NCBI GenBank assembly: GCA_039978075.1
Contig: JBDWCA010000011.1
Location: forward strand, 558,001-622,000
Origin: Anderseniella sp039978075
GTDB taxonomy: Bacteria; Pseudomonadota; Alphaproteobacteria; Rhizobiales; Aestuariivirgaceae
Reading direction: 5' to 3'
DNA: 64,000 nucleotides
The translations under genes were made by a program, and so were the position numbers. Position 1 is the first letter of the stretch; the number at the start of each line of letters is the position of its first letter. The notes below the pieces were generated by a model that was not told where the DNA came from, searched no databases, and saw only the letters and a program-made list of their open reading frames with translations. Below are positions 34,810 to 43,495 of the stretch, piece after piece.

Positions 34810-35265
34810 TCAGGTTTTGCCGGCCCTGGTGGCGGCGAGTTGTTTTGCAGCGTCGATTGCCATCACATAACCATGCGCGCCAAACCCGCACATGACCCCG
34901 TCTGCAACGCTGGAGATGAAGCTCTTATGCCGGAAGCTCTCGCGCTTGTACACATTTGAAAGATGCAGTTCTACGACCGGCAGTCCGGTTGCTTTAAGTG
35001 CGTCGTGCAGGGCCACCGAGGTATGGGTGTAGGCAGCAGCATTGATAATGATGGCGACTGCCGTACCCCGCGCCTGCTGTACCCAATCCACCAACTCGCC
35101 TTCGGTGTTGGATTGGCGAAAGTCGATGCTGACACCAACTTTTTCAGCATGTGCATGGCAATTGGCTTCAATATCGGCCAGCGTGGTCGCACCATATATC
35201 TCAGGCTCGCGCGTGCCGAGCAGGTTAAGGTTCGGACCATTGAGTATCAGGATCGTTTCGGGCAA
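34810..35265 (-). CDS. aroQ: 3-dehydroquinate dehydratase, type II
   Basis: 151 residues. Third step of the shikimate pathway, 3-dehydroquinate to 3-dehydroshikimate. Type II motifs: ILNGPNLNLLGTREPEIYG near the start (the Tyr is catalytic), FRQSNTEGELVDWVQQA, IIINAAAYTHTSVALHDAL (catalytic His region) and EVHLSNV-like ELHLSNVYKRESFRHKS. First gene of aroQ-accB-accC, 23 bp before accB. Confidence 0.97.
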   Translation of the reverse strand: MPETILILNGPNLNLLGTREPEIYGATTLADIEANCHAHAEKVGVSIDFRQSNTEGELVDWVQQARGTAVAIIINAAAYTHTSVALHDALKATGLPVVELHLSNVYKRESFRHKSFISSVADGVMCGFGAHGYVMAIDAAKQLAATRAGKT

Positions 35266-35465
35266 GAGAGATCATCTCCAATTGGGCAGGTGACGGAGTA
35301 ACTGCACACATATGCTGTTCTCCGCCTTTTCTTGTATACCGGTCTTGCCACAAAACCAACGCCCGGCCAAGCACGAGCACCGGTCGGGCTGTGGATGATA
35401 TTATCCGGTCACCACAGGTGTGTATGGGCTTATGAAACCGAAACTTGCGATTTACAGTTGCAAGA

Positions 35466-36245
35466 TCAGCAGAATTGGCACCCGCCCTTGTCGCGAACGA
35501 TTTTCACACTGGTGGCAAGTTGTTCATACGGCATGGCGCCTGGCACCAGGTTGTCATCGATGACAAATGCCGGTGTCCCGTTGATGCCGAGGGACTGGGC
35601 CAGTGCACGATTGTCATTGATACTCTTTTCAATGGCTTCCGCGTCTGCGGTCATGTCTGCCTTCAGTTTCTCCACGTCAAGGCCGGCCTCTGCTGCAATT
35701 GACATGACCTTCGCCTCATTGTCGATACCGCCGCTGGCAGCCATCAGGGCGAGATGCAATTCCCAGTATTTGCCCTGTTTCTTGGATGCAATAGCTGCGC
35801 GCGACGCGATGATTGACCCTTCTGACAGGATCGGAAACTCCTTCATGACGATGCGCAGGTCCTTGTCTTCTTCTGTGAACCGAAGCACGTCGGCGACGGA
35901 CCGTTTGCAGAAACCGCAATTATAATCGAAGAACTCGACCATGGTGACGTTGCCTTTGGGGTTTCCGACAACAAAGTCATTTTCGTTCTGGAATAGCTGT
36001 TTCGCGTTGCTGGCGATGGCTTCGCGAGCCTGTTTGTCCTGCTGGTCGCGTTCGGCTGCTTGCAGCTTGGCGATCATCTCGTTGAGAATGGCGGGGTTTT
36101 CCAGCAGGTATTGCCGGATGATATTGTGCATCTCATTGGTTTGCGCTTTTGAGAATGTGTCCTGCGCGGAAACCGGCGGGGACAAAATCACACTGCCGGC
36201 AGCAAGTGCAAGCGCCACAAGGTGGGCTGTGAATCTGGTGCGCAT
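35466..36245 (-). CDS. DsbA-family thiol-disulfide oxidoreductase
   Basis: 259 residues from ATG 36245 (GGAG 11 nt upstream). An in-frame ATG at 36272 is possible. Signal peptide (about 1-27, ending VSA), a helical N-terminal region (about 28-85), then a thioredoxin-fold domain with active site FFDYNCGFCKRS (CGFC) and cis-Pro loop NGTPAFVIDD. Periplasmic, forming or isomerising disulfides. Like the BdbD/DsbG-type alphaproteobacterial proteins it ends with a CxxC (GGCQFC), which could be structural or redox-active. It sits between aroQ and the M48 protease gene in the conserved order. Confidence 0.9.
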   Translation of the reverse strand: MRTRFTAHLVALALAAGSVILSPPVSAQDTFSKAQTNEMHNIIRQYLLENPAILNEMIAKLQAAERDQQDKQAREAIASNAKQLFQNENDFVVGNPKGNVTMVEFFDYNCGFCKRSVADVLRFTEEDKDLRIVMKEFPILSEGSIIASRAAIASKKQGKYWELHLALMAASGGIDNEAKVMSIAAEAGLDVEKLKADMTADAEAIEKSINDNRALAQSLGINGTPAFVIDDNLVPGAMPYEQLATSVKIVRDKGGCQFC

Positions 36246-36328
36246 GAAATCTATGACTCCTGTGTTGTCCATGTCGGACAGATTTGCTTGATGGACCGGT
36301 TATACCGGTTCCCTGGGGAAATTCATCT

Positions 36329-37708
36329 TCAACTTTTCTTTTTTTTCAGCGCGTTGAGTATGTCGCTCGCCCTGATCCAGACAGTCGATCCGGACTTTGC
36401 CCGGCGCATGGCACCTTCGGCTTTCCTTTTTGCGAGCTTTTTGTCACCGCGCAGCATCGCACTTTCCGCCGTGGACAGTTCAGCGCGCGCATAGTCGCCC
36501 AATATGCCGTGTGCCCGCGCTTTCAGCAAATGCAATGAACCTGATTCGCCCTCAAACCTTTGAGCTTTTGACAACACTGAGAGCGCCGTCCGGGCCGACT
36601 TCTTTGTATTGGAGGCAAGCAGTGCCTGTGCCAGCAGAATGCTGATCAACCCGCTTTTCGGATATAGCTTCAGTGCCTGCCGCAAAGGAGCGACGGCATC
36701 GCCCGGAAAGCCCTTCTCCAGCAGCGCCTGGCCCTTGAGTTCCCAGAAATAGGGGTTCTTCGGTATCTGTGCGATCAGTCGGTCAATCGCAGGTATGGCG
36801 GTTTGCAGATCTCCCACCCTGTAGGCGGCAATCGCGCGGGCATATTGCGCCGGGACGGATTGGTTTGAAGCCGGATAGGACGAGTAGACCGATTGCGCAG
36901 AGCGGGTGAAACCGGCCAGCTTTGCCTGCGCCATCTTGTGGCGGAACACCAGATAGTCCTTGTCCTTCTTGTTGTAATGCTTGGATGCCCGGACGCGATT
37001 TTCCAGAACCCGGATACGCTGCAGCGGCAGCGGGTGGGATATGGCGTACGGGTTGACGTATTGCAGCGACGCGATGGACTGGTTGTAGAGTTTCTGAAAC
37101 AGCTCCAGCATGCCGCGTCCCGATTGTCCGGATGCATTCAGATAGCGCAGGGCACCTTCATCGGCCGACGCTTCCTGGGCCCGGACATAGGTCAGCAAAT
37201 TGCGCTTGGCAAATTCGGCGCCGCCCAGAACCAGGGCGCCGGTTGCACCGCCGCTGGATGCTGCACCAGCTTGTGCTGCACCGACGGCTGCTGCTGCACC
37301 CAGCAATGTTCCGATGATGGCCTGCGTTGATGCACGATCAAGCTGGACGCCAAGCCGAGCCAGGTGCCCTTCGGCAACGTGCGCGGTTTCATGCGCCAGC
37401 ACGCCGATGATCTCATTCGGGCTGCGGGCCTGTTCGATCAGGCCGGTATGAATGAAAATGCGCTGGCCGCCTGCGACGAACGCATTGATGCGGCTGTCGT
37501 CGATCAGGTAGACATTCACGGCTCCACGGGGAATTCCGGCGACCTTGAAGATTGGATTCAGGTAGCGCCGCATCAACTCTTCGATTTCCGCATCGCGGAT
37601 CAGCCGGGGATTGTTGCCGCGCTGTTGTGCAAACGACGGCAGGCTGGCTTGAGCCACCATGACGGTGGACAGCACAATGATCCCGATTGTTCGCAAAGTT
37701 TTCTGCAT
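36329..37708 (-). CDS. Periplasmic M48 metalloprotease with TPR repeats (BepA-like)
   Basis: 459 residues: signal peptide (about 1-27), M48 peptidase domain with zinc-site HETAH (106-110) and third ligand Glu in RAQEASADEGALRYL, then TPR-type helical repeats (about 270-440, such as PKNPYFWELKGQALLEKGFPGDAVAPLRQAL). The same layout is found in E. coli BepA, which assembles or degrades outer-membrane proteins such as LptD. Same role inferred. It is 83 bp upstream of the dsbA-like gene on the same strand, so disulfide formation and OM protein quality control may be linked. Confidence 0.92.
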   Translation of the reverse strand: MQKTLRTIGIIVLSTVMVAQASLPSFAQQRGNNPRLIRDAEIEELMRRYLNPIFKVAGIPRGAVNVYLIDDSRINAFVAGGQRIFIHTGLIEQARSPNEIIGVLAHETAHVAEGHLARLGVQLDRASTQAIIGTLLGAAAAVGAAQAGAASSGGATGALVLGGAEFAKRNLLTYVRAQEASADEGALRYLNASGQSGRGMLELFQKLYNQSIASLQYVNPYAISHPLPLQRIRVLENRVRASKHYNKKDKDYLVFRHKMAQAKLAGFTRSAQSVYSSYPASNQSVPAQYARAIAAYRVGDLQTAIPAIDRLIAQIPKNPYFWELKGQALLEKGFPGDAVAPLRQALKLYPKSGLISILLAQALLASNTKKSARTALSVLSKAQRFEGESGSLHLLKARAHGILGDYARAELSTAESAMLRGDKKLAKRKAEGAMRRAKSGSTVWIRASDILNALKKKKS

Positions 37709-38127
37709 CAGCCTGTTGAAAATGTCCTTTTGTGCAGCCAGTCGCCACGCTATGGCGACGACAGTGCGGTGATTATCCAGTCAGATGGATTTGTATCGAA
37801 CTTTACGGCAAAAGCATGGGGGATGCGATGAGGTGGAGGGTCACAGAGCCGTGATGCACAGAGCCCTTCACCCCAAAACAGAATCGTTTGACCGATTTTC
37901 TGCGTTTGCTGGCAAGGCACAGCTCGCGCCGTGGTCTGGTTGACCACAAGGGAGGCGTAACGCAGTCCGGCGGAAGCAGAAAACCGGCCTTCGGTGGACC
38001 AAATCAAACGCTTCTGTTTTAGGGGGAAGGGCTCTATTGCCGTCAACCGGTTTGCACGAACCGGTGCATCTGGTAGGTAGGGACAAACATCACCTTCCAG
38101 ATTTTCCATCGATCGATTCCAGGTACC
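37709..38127. other. Intergenic region: divergent promoters and palindromic element
   Basis: No gene is supported in these 419 bases. They hold a 7-bp hairpin GTCGCCA/TGGCGAC (37741-37759) close to the M48 gene start, the 176-bp palindromic element described separately (37860-38035), and a 7-bp inverted repeat ACCGGTT-6 nt-AACCGGT (38046-38065) 63 bp before the aminotransferase ATG that could be an operator. Confidence 0.6.
37860..38035. repeat. MITE-like element with 32-bp terminal inverted repeats
   Basis: Positions 37860-37891 and 38004-38035 are inverted copies, 29 of 32 matching (AGAGCCCTTC, AAAACAGAA and CGTTTGA shared blocks). Further inside, TTTTCTGC/GCAGAAAA pairs at about 37897-37904 and 37976-37983, and the centre holds GTGGTC-5 nt-GACCAC. 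I see no target-site duplication. The size and form are those of a non-autonomous transposable or REP-like element. Confidence 0.65.
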
Positions 38128-39291
38128 ATGTCTCCTTCATCTTCCAGTCGCGCCGCTCTTGTTCAACCGTTCATCGTGATGGACATGTTTCGCGAAGCCA
38201 ACGCGCTTGCAGCGATCGGCCACGATGTTGTGCACATGTCGGCAGGTCAACCCGCCGGTGGGCCACCGCAACAAGTGGTTGAAGCGGCGCGCGAAGCGCT
38301 GAACGGTGCCTATATGGGCTATACGAACTCATTGGGATTGCCGGCCTTGCGCGAGCGCATAGCACGTCATTATCAAGACGCTTACGGCGTCGGCGTTGAT
38401 CCTGGCAGGGTTGTGGTGACAACCGGATCGTCAGGGGCGTTTGTGCTCAGTTTCCTGGCTTGTTTCGACCAGGGTGACAAAGTCGGGCTCACTGTGCCGG
38501 GGTATCCCGCTTACTCCAACATCCTGACGGCGCTTGATATCACGGTTGCCGATATTGAGGTCGATGCTCGCCATCGCTGGGCGCCAACGCCTGAGCAGAT
38601 TTCATCCGCATGCGAAGACGGATTGTCGGGTCTGTTGCTCGCAAGTCCGGCGAATCCAACCGGCACAATGGTCACACCGGACAATCTGGCAGCCATTGCC
38701 CGGACATGTGCCAAAAAGGACATCTGGTTCATATCCGACGAAATCTATCACGGCCTGAACTATGAAATGCCACAGGCAACCGCCCTGAGCAGTAATTCTG
38801 ACGCCATCATCATCAATTCGTTCTCGAAGTATTATTGCATGACCGGATGGCGTATCGGCTGGATGATCGTACCTGAAAGCCTGGTTCGCCCGGTGGAATG
38901 CCTGGCGCAGAGCCTGTTCATCTCTCCGCCGACGATATCCCAGTACGCAGCCATAGCGGCCTTTGACGCGACCGACGAACTTGAGCAACGCAAGGCGCAG
39001 TATCGTGAGAACCGTGATTTTCTGCTGCGCGAATTGCCGGGACTGGGGCTTGGTAACCTGTCGCCGGCAGACGGGGCGTTCTATCTATACGCTGATGTTG
39101 CAAACCTGACCAATGACAGTTTTGCCTTTGCGCAGGCGATGCTCAAGGAGGCCCACGTGGCTGTTTCTCCCGGGGCCGATTTTGATGCTGACCGTGGCAA
39201 CCGGTTCTTGCGGCTGTCGTTCGCCGGTTCGATGGAGCATATGGAAAAAGCCGTTGAGCGCCTGTCGCGCTGGTTGCCGAAAGCGGGATAG
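38128..39291 (+). CDS. Class I/II PLP-dependent aminotransferase
   Basis: 387 residues, aspartate-aminotransferase fold. PLP-binding Lys in NSFSKYYCMTGWRIGW, substrate Arg in FLRLSFAGS, and Asn/Asp-Tyr motifs LASPANPTGT and SDEIYHGLNY. The glycine-rich AGQPAGGPPQ at the N terminus replaces the common LGxGEP. It is close to the AatA/ArAT subfamily of alphaproteobacteria. The amino donor cannot be told from sequence. It ends 9 bp from the convergent ClpP-fold gene. Confidence 0.9.
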   Translation: MSPSSSSRAALVQPFIVMDMFREANALAAIGHDVVHMSAGQPAGGPPQQVVEAAREALNGAYMGYTNSLGLPALRERIARHYQDAYGVGVDPGRVVVTTGSSGAFVLSFLACFDQGDKVGLTVPGYPAYSNILTALDITVADIEVDARHRWAPTPEQISSACEDGLSGLLLASPANPTGTMVTPDNLAAIARTCAKKDIWFISDEIYHGLNYEMPQATALSSNSDAIIINSFSKYYCMTGWRIGWMIVPESLVRPVECLAQSLFISPPTISQYAAIAAFDATDELEQRKAQYRENRDFLLRELPGLGLGNLSPADGAFYLYADVANLTNDSFAFAQAMLKEAHVAVSPGADFDADRGNRFLRLSFAGSMEHMEKAVERLSRWLPKAG

Positions 39292-39300
39292 GACAGGGGT

Positions 39301-39930
39301 CTAGTTAAGACCGGTGACGATGTTTGAGCGTTCATCAAGCAATTGTTTGCCCGACTTGTATATGTTTTTGCCTATCCAGTCTTTTTCGAGCTGGACGCGC
39401 CAGTCGGCGTCCATGGGGGAGTTGACAAAATACCTGGAGAAGAAACGTCGTGTCAGGGCCTCACGCTCAAATGAAAACCCTTTCGCCTCACTGCCATCGT
39501 CGTAGAAACGCTTCGGCTCATGGAACATGAAGCGCGCATCTGGCGCTGCTATGCGTCTGTTGCCCTGCAGAAAAATCGGGACGCACATGGACATGCAGAT
39601 TTCTCTGGACGCAACATAGGTATCGAACTTGTGGGTGCGCTTGATGCGTTGCAGCAGTTCGACCACGTCGCCGCCCTCGCGCACAGAACCACCCGGTGAA
39701 TTCAACTGCAGCAAAAAGTGCTTTGACCTGTCGCGCCATTCGTCGAATGCCCGCATCAGTAGCGTATGCATGGGTAATTCAACTTCGCCGGTCCAGGCGA
39801 GAATCACCACATTGCCGCTCTGGTGTACCGCCAACTGCCCGGTGTCGGCGTGTTTCTGTTCGTAGAGCCGCCAGCCCAAAAGCACGGCGACAACAACCAG
39901 GCCGATCAGAACCGCGCGATTTGTAGTCAT
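39301..39930 (-). CDS. Membrane-anchored ClpP/crotonase-fold protein (COG3904-like)
   Basis: 209 residues from ATG 39930. One N-terminal membrane anchor (about 5-22, AVLIGLVVVAVLLGW), then a ClpP-like domain: ILAWTGEV, LQLNSPGGSVREGGDV, a CMSMCVPIFLQGNRRI loop at the position of the ClpP catalytic serine, and APDARFMFHEPKRF with a His. The serine is preceded by Met and flanked by two Cys rather than the GxSxA pattern, so peptidase activity is uncertain. It should face the periplasm. Confidence 0.8.
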   Translation of the reverse strand: MTTNRAVLIGLVVVAVLLGWRLYEQKHADTGQLAVHQSGNVVILAWTGEVELPMHTLLMRAFDEWRDRSKHFLLQLNSPGGSVREGGDVVELLQRIKRTHKFDTYVASREICMSMCVPIFLQGNRRIAAPDARFMFHEPKRFYDDGSEAKGFSFEREALTRRFFSRYFVNSPMDADWRVQLEKDWIGKNIYKSGKQLLDERSNIVTGLN

Positions 39931-40024
39931 GCGATCCGCCGTTCTTTTCGAGCCGCATTGCAAGCGAACGGGATGATGTCTGGCAGATTAAACCAGAAAT
40001 CGCCCCGTTCGAGGTATTGCGATG

Positions 40025-42799
40025 TTAGCGCTTGCCCCACCAACCCGCTTTTTTCGGCGCAGTTTCAGGGTCAACAGTTGGTGCAGGAGGCGTCCATTTG
40101 GACGGGACCTGCTCATCTTCTGCCTGCTCAACCGACGTAGAACTCCCGTTTGCGACGACTGTTTCAACAGGTGCCTCCGCTTCTGCCGGTTTTGCTTTTT
40201 TTGCTGCGCGCTTGCGCGGTTTTTTTGCGGGCTTTTCGTCGTCGACCGGTTCATCCGAGGGTTTCGCCACAACGTCACCCGCATCTTCGACCGTAGCTTC
40301 AGGGCTGTCCGCCTTGGCTTTTTTTGCAGCCTTGCGCGGGCTGCGCTTTCTGGTCTTCGGTTTTTCTTCTGCTTCTGCTTCTGCAGCGACACTTGCCTCA
40401 ACCGAAGCAGGTTCTGCATCCTGCGGCTCGGCTGATGCTGCTATTTCGTCAGCGTCGGCACCAGCACCTTCATCAGCGGTCTTGTTGCGCCCGCCACGTG
40501 ATCGACGGCGGCGTTTTTTCGGCTTGTCCTCATCGCTGGAGGTGTCCGCAGCCACGTCGGTTTCGTTGACGCTGGCATCTGGCGTCTCATCGCCGCCGGA
40601 TTGCGCATCCTCGCCGGAAGCAGCGACGTCGTCGCCGCTGGCGGCAACTTCACCCTCACGCTCCTCGCGCTGTTTGCGGCCGCCCCTGCGTCCCCGGCGG
40701 CGGCGGCGTTTCTTGCGCGGCTCTCCGTTTTCGTCCAGTTGAACTTCATCATTTCGTTTGTTGTCAGCCTCGTCCGCGTCTGTGTCATCTGCATCAGATA
40801 CAGCCGGTTCCTCATTGGCTTCCATACCGTCGCCCATGGCGACCGCAGTGTCCGATGAGACTGGGCGGGCGGTTGGGCCTTTGCGGTCCGGCTTGCGCTC
40901 AATGATGCTGTCGGCAAGGGCGCGTTCTCCATCCGGAAGGACGTAGATCGAAATTCCGTAGTTCTCTTCAAGAGACAGCAGGTGGTCACGTTTCTCGTTG
41001 AAAATGTAAAAAGCCACTTCCGGGTGTACCCGCACATCCAGGCTTTCCGGCTTACGTGACAAAAGATGTTCTTCAATGCCGCGCAACACGGACAGCGCAC
41101 AACTTGAAACGCCGCGAATGACGCCGGTGCCTTCGCAGTGCGGACACTGCATGGTGGAACTTTCCATCATGCCCTGACGCAGTCGTTGGCGAGACATCTC
41201 CAGGAGCCCGAAGTGCGAAATGCGACCAACCTGAATACGCGCACGGTCGTTCTTCAGCGCATCTTTAAGTTTGCGCTCAACCGCACGATTGTTGCGGTTT
41301 TCCTCCATATCAATGAAGTCGATGACAATCAGACCGGCCAGGTCGCGAAGACGCAACTGCCGGGAAATTTCCACAGCGGCCTCCAGGTTGGTTTTCAATG
41401 CCGTGTCTTCGATGCTGTGTTCACGGGTTGCCTTGCCCGAGTTGATGTCGATCGACACCAGTGCTTCGGTCTGGTTCATCACAATGTAGCCGCCGGACGG
41501 CAGAGTGACGTTCGGTGTGAACAGTCCGTCAAGCTGGCTTTCAACCTGATGGCGGGTGAACAACTGGCGGGTGTCTTTATACAGTTTCACATTGCGCGCA
41601 TGACTTGGCATGAGCATCTTCATGAAGTCCTTGGCCTCGCGGAAGCCTTCTTCGCCTTCCACGACGACTTCCTCGATGTCCTTTGAATAGAGGTCGCGAA
41701 TTGATCGCTTGATCAGGTTGCCTTCCTCATACACGAGAGTGGGGGCGGCTGATTTCAATGTCAGTTCACGCACTGATTCCCACATCCGCAACAAATAGTC
41801 ATAGTCGCGGCGGATCTCGGTTTTCGTGCGCTGTGCCCCTGCAGTGCGAACGATCAGTCCCATGCCTTCGGGAACTTCGACTTCGCGAATGACGTCTTTC
41901 AGGCGGCGACGGTCACTTGCATCGGTGATCTTGCGCGAGATGCCCCCACCGCGCGCCGTATTCGGCATCAGCACACAATAACGGCCGGCCAGCGACATGT
42001 AGGTGGTCAGCGCAGCGCCCTTGTTACCGCGTTCTTCCTTCACAACCTGGATCAGCAGGACCTGGCGGCGCTTGATGACCTCCTGAATCTTGTAGTTCTT
42101 GCGCGGTGCCCGCTTACGCGGTTTTGGTGCTGCTTCGTCTGCGTCGTCATCGGCAGAATTGCCGTTGTCATCGGCTGCAGACACGTCAACGTCGTCATCT
42201 GTATCCGCATCCGCATCCGCTTGTGCGTCTGCATCACTGTCTTCGGTGCCGTTTTCATTGTCGTCATCAGCAGAAGAAGCTTCCTGTGAAACCTCTTGCT
42301 CGCCATCGGCATCGTCTGTTCCGTTGGTTACCGGTTCAGCTTCGCCATCAGTTGACGCGGCTTCAACATCTTTTGCATCGCCGTCAGCCGCATCACCGTC
42401 TACAGGATCACTGGCAACCTTGTCGTCTTTTGAGCGCGCAGACCGCGAACGACGGCGGCGTGGTTTGCTCTTTTCCGGTTCGGCATCTTCTTCCTCACGA
42501 GCCAGGCGCGCGTCTTCTGCGTCTGCCTCCAGCAGAGCCTGTCGGTCTGCAACAGGAATCTGGTAATAGTCGGGATGAATCTCGCTAAACGCCAGAAAAC
42601 CGTGCCGGTTGCCGCCGTATTCAACGAAAGCAGCCTGCAGTGAGGGTTCAACCCGTGTCACCTTGGCGAGATAGATATTGCCCTTTAAAGGGCGGCGGGA
42701 TGCGGATTCGTAGTCGAATTCCTCGATACGATTGCCGCGGACAACGCAAACCCTGGTTTCTTCCGGGTGCGCTGCGTCGATAAGCATTTTGCTGGCCAT
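40025..42799 (-). CDS. rne: Ribonuclease E
   Basis: 924 residues. Endonuclease that starts mRNA decay and rRNA/tRNA processing and scaffolds the degradosome. N terminus MASKMLIDAAHPEETRVCVV, S1 domain (GNIYLAKVTRVEPSLQAAFVEYGGNRHGFL) interrupted at about 105-235 by a very acidic insertion (Asp/Glu/Ala repeats) typical of alphaproteobacteria. Then comes the catalytic core (VSIDINSGKATREHSIEDTALKTNLEAA, LIVIDFIDME with metal-binding Asp) and the zinc link MQCPHCEGTG. The C-terminal ~300 residues are charged, Arg-rich and Pro/Ala-rich, and probably disordered. It has a long upstream leader. Confidence 0.97.
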   Translation of the reverse strand: MASKMLIDAAHPEETRVCVVRGNRIEEFDYESASRRPLKGNIYLAKVTRVEPSLQAAFVEYGGNRHGFLAFSEIHPDYYQIPVADRQALLEADAEDARLAREEEDAEPEKSKPRRRRSRSARSKDDKVASDPVDGDAADGDAKDVEAASTDGEAEPVTNGTDDADGEQEVSQEASSADDDNENGTEDSDADAQADADADTDDDVDVSAADDNGNSADDDADEAAPKPRKRAPRKNYKIQEVIKRRQVLLIQVVKEERGNKGAALTTYMSLAGRYCVLMPNTARGGGISRKITDASDRRRLKDVIREVEVPEGMGLIVRTAGAQRTKTEIRRDYDYLLRMWESVRELTLKSAAPTLVYEEGNLIKRSIRDLYSKDIEEVVVEGEEGFREAKDFMKMLMPSHARNVKLYKDTRQLFTRHQVESQLDGLFTPNVTLPSGGYIVMNQTEALVSIDINSGKATREHSIEDTALKTNLEAAVEISRQLRLRDLAGLIVIDFIDMEENRNNRAVERKLKDALKNDRARIQVGRISHFGLLEMSRQRLRQGMMESSTMQCPHCEGTGVIRGVSSCALSVLRGIEEHLLSRKPESLDVRVHPEVAFYIFNEKRDHLLSLEENYGISIYVLPDGERALADSIIERKPDRKGPTARPVSSDTAVAMGDGMEANEEPAVSDADDTDADEADNKRNDEVQLDENGEPRKKRRRRRGRRGGRKQREEREGEVAASGDDVAASGEDAQSGGDETPDASVNETDVAADTSSDEDKPKKRRRRSRGGRNKTADEGAGADADEIAASAEPQDAEPASVEASVAAEAEAEEKPKTRKRSPRKAAKKAKADSPEATVEDAGDVVAKPSDEPVDDEKPAKKPRKRAAKKAKPAEAEAPVETVVANGSSTSVEQAEDEQVPSKWTPPAPTVDPETAPKKAGWWGKR

Positions 42800-43495
42800 A
42801 TTGGCAAATCCTTGCCGTACACATGGTCACAGGTTCCAACAGGCGGCGCTCCGGGTGGCGCACCTATTCGATTGCGGTCATCTATACGGGAGTAATCAGG
42901 ACGAGCGCGCCCAGTGCCGAAAGGGCACAACACAACCGAGGCTTCACTGCTGCAAGGCAGGAACCGGCTGGTCATTTCGTTGGCCACGCTCATTCTTTGT
43001 TTTCCACATGTGTTCGCGCCAAATTGGGGCGCTGAACGGTTCACTAAACCGCTTCAGGGCTTGGGTTACGCGTTGGGCAACTGCCCATCGAACCCGCCAC
43101 CCAGTGCGGTGACACTCGCAGTTCAACAAAGTGGCTTTCTCCAGCCCGGACTTTGTGAACGCTAAGAAATTACAGGTCCTTTCAGCATGTGGTGCTGCTC
43201 TGCTGCACCGTGAATCCATGCTTGAGGATCACTTGTGCTTTTATCACGTCTCATGGGTTACGCAATAGCGAGTTTAAACTATTCCGTAAGGGCAGCCAGT
43301 GGTGACGGCACCGGCTTTGATTGATCCGTCATGAGCCCGGTGATGGGGTATTTGCTGATCGAGAACGGAAATTCAACGTAAATCAGGTGGTTTTTGCCAA
43401 TTGGATCGCGATGCCCATGAACTCTAAACGAATGGTTAACCACACTATTGCTAGAGTTTGCCCAATTGAATCTCGTGATGGGGAAGTGCAATCTC
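42800..43495. other. Long gene-free spacer between rne and amiC, likely rne leader
   Basis: About 700 bp between divergent genes with no gene I can support. Structured segments include a 10-bp hairpin with one bulge (CTGAACGGTT at 43032-43041 with AACCGCTTCAG at 43047-43057), a GTGCC-GAAAG-GGCAC hairpin (42914-42928) and a GGTGC/GCACC stem near 43192-43210. RNase E messages in other proteobacteria have long 5' leaders through which the enzyme limits its own synthesis. The same is inferred here. Confidence 0.45.

Noticed and set aside
37750..38109. 119-residue minus-strand frame over the M48/aminotransferase spacer
   Set aside because: It simply reads through the palindromic element; both ends of the frame mirror each other in DNA, not in protein.
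43279..43491. 70-residue minus-strand frame upstream of rne
   Set aside because: No ribosome site, no domain, lies in the likely rne leader or promoter region.
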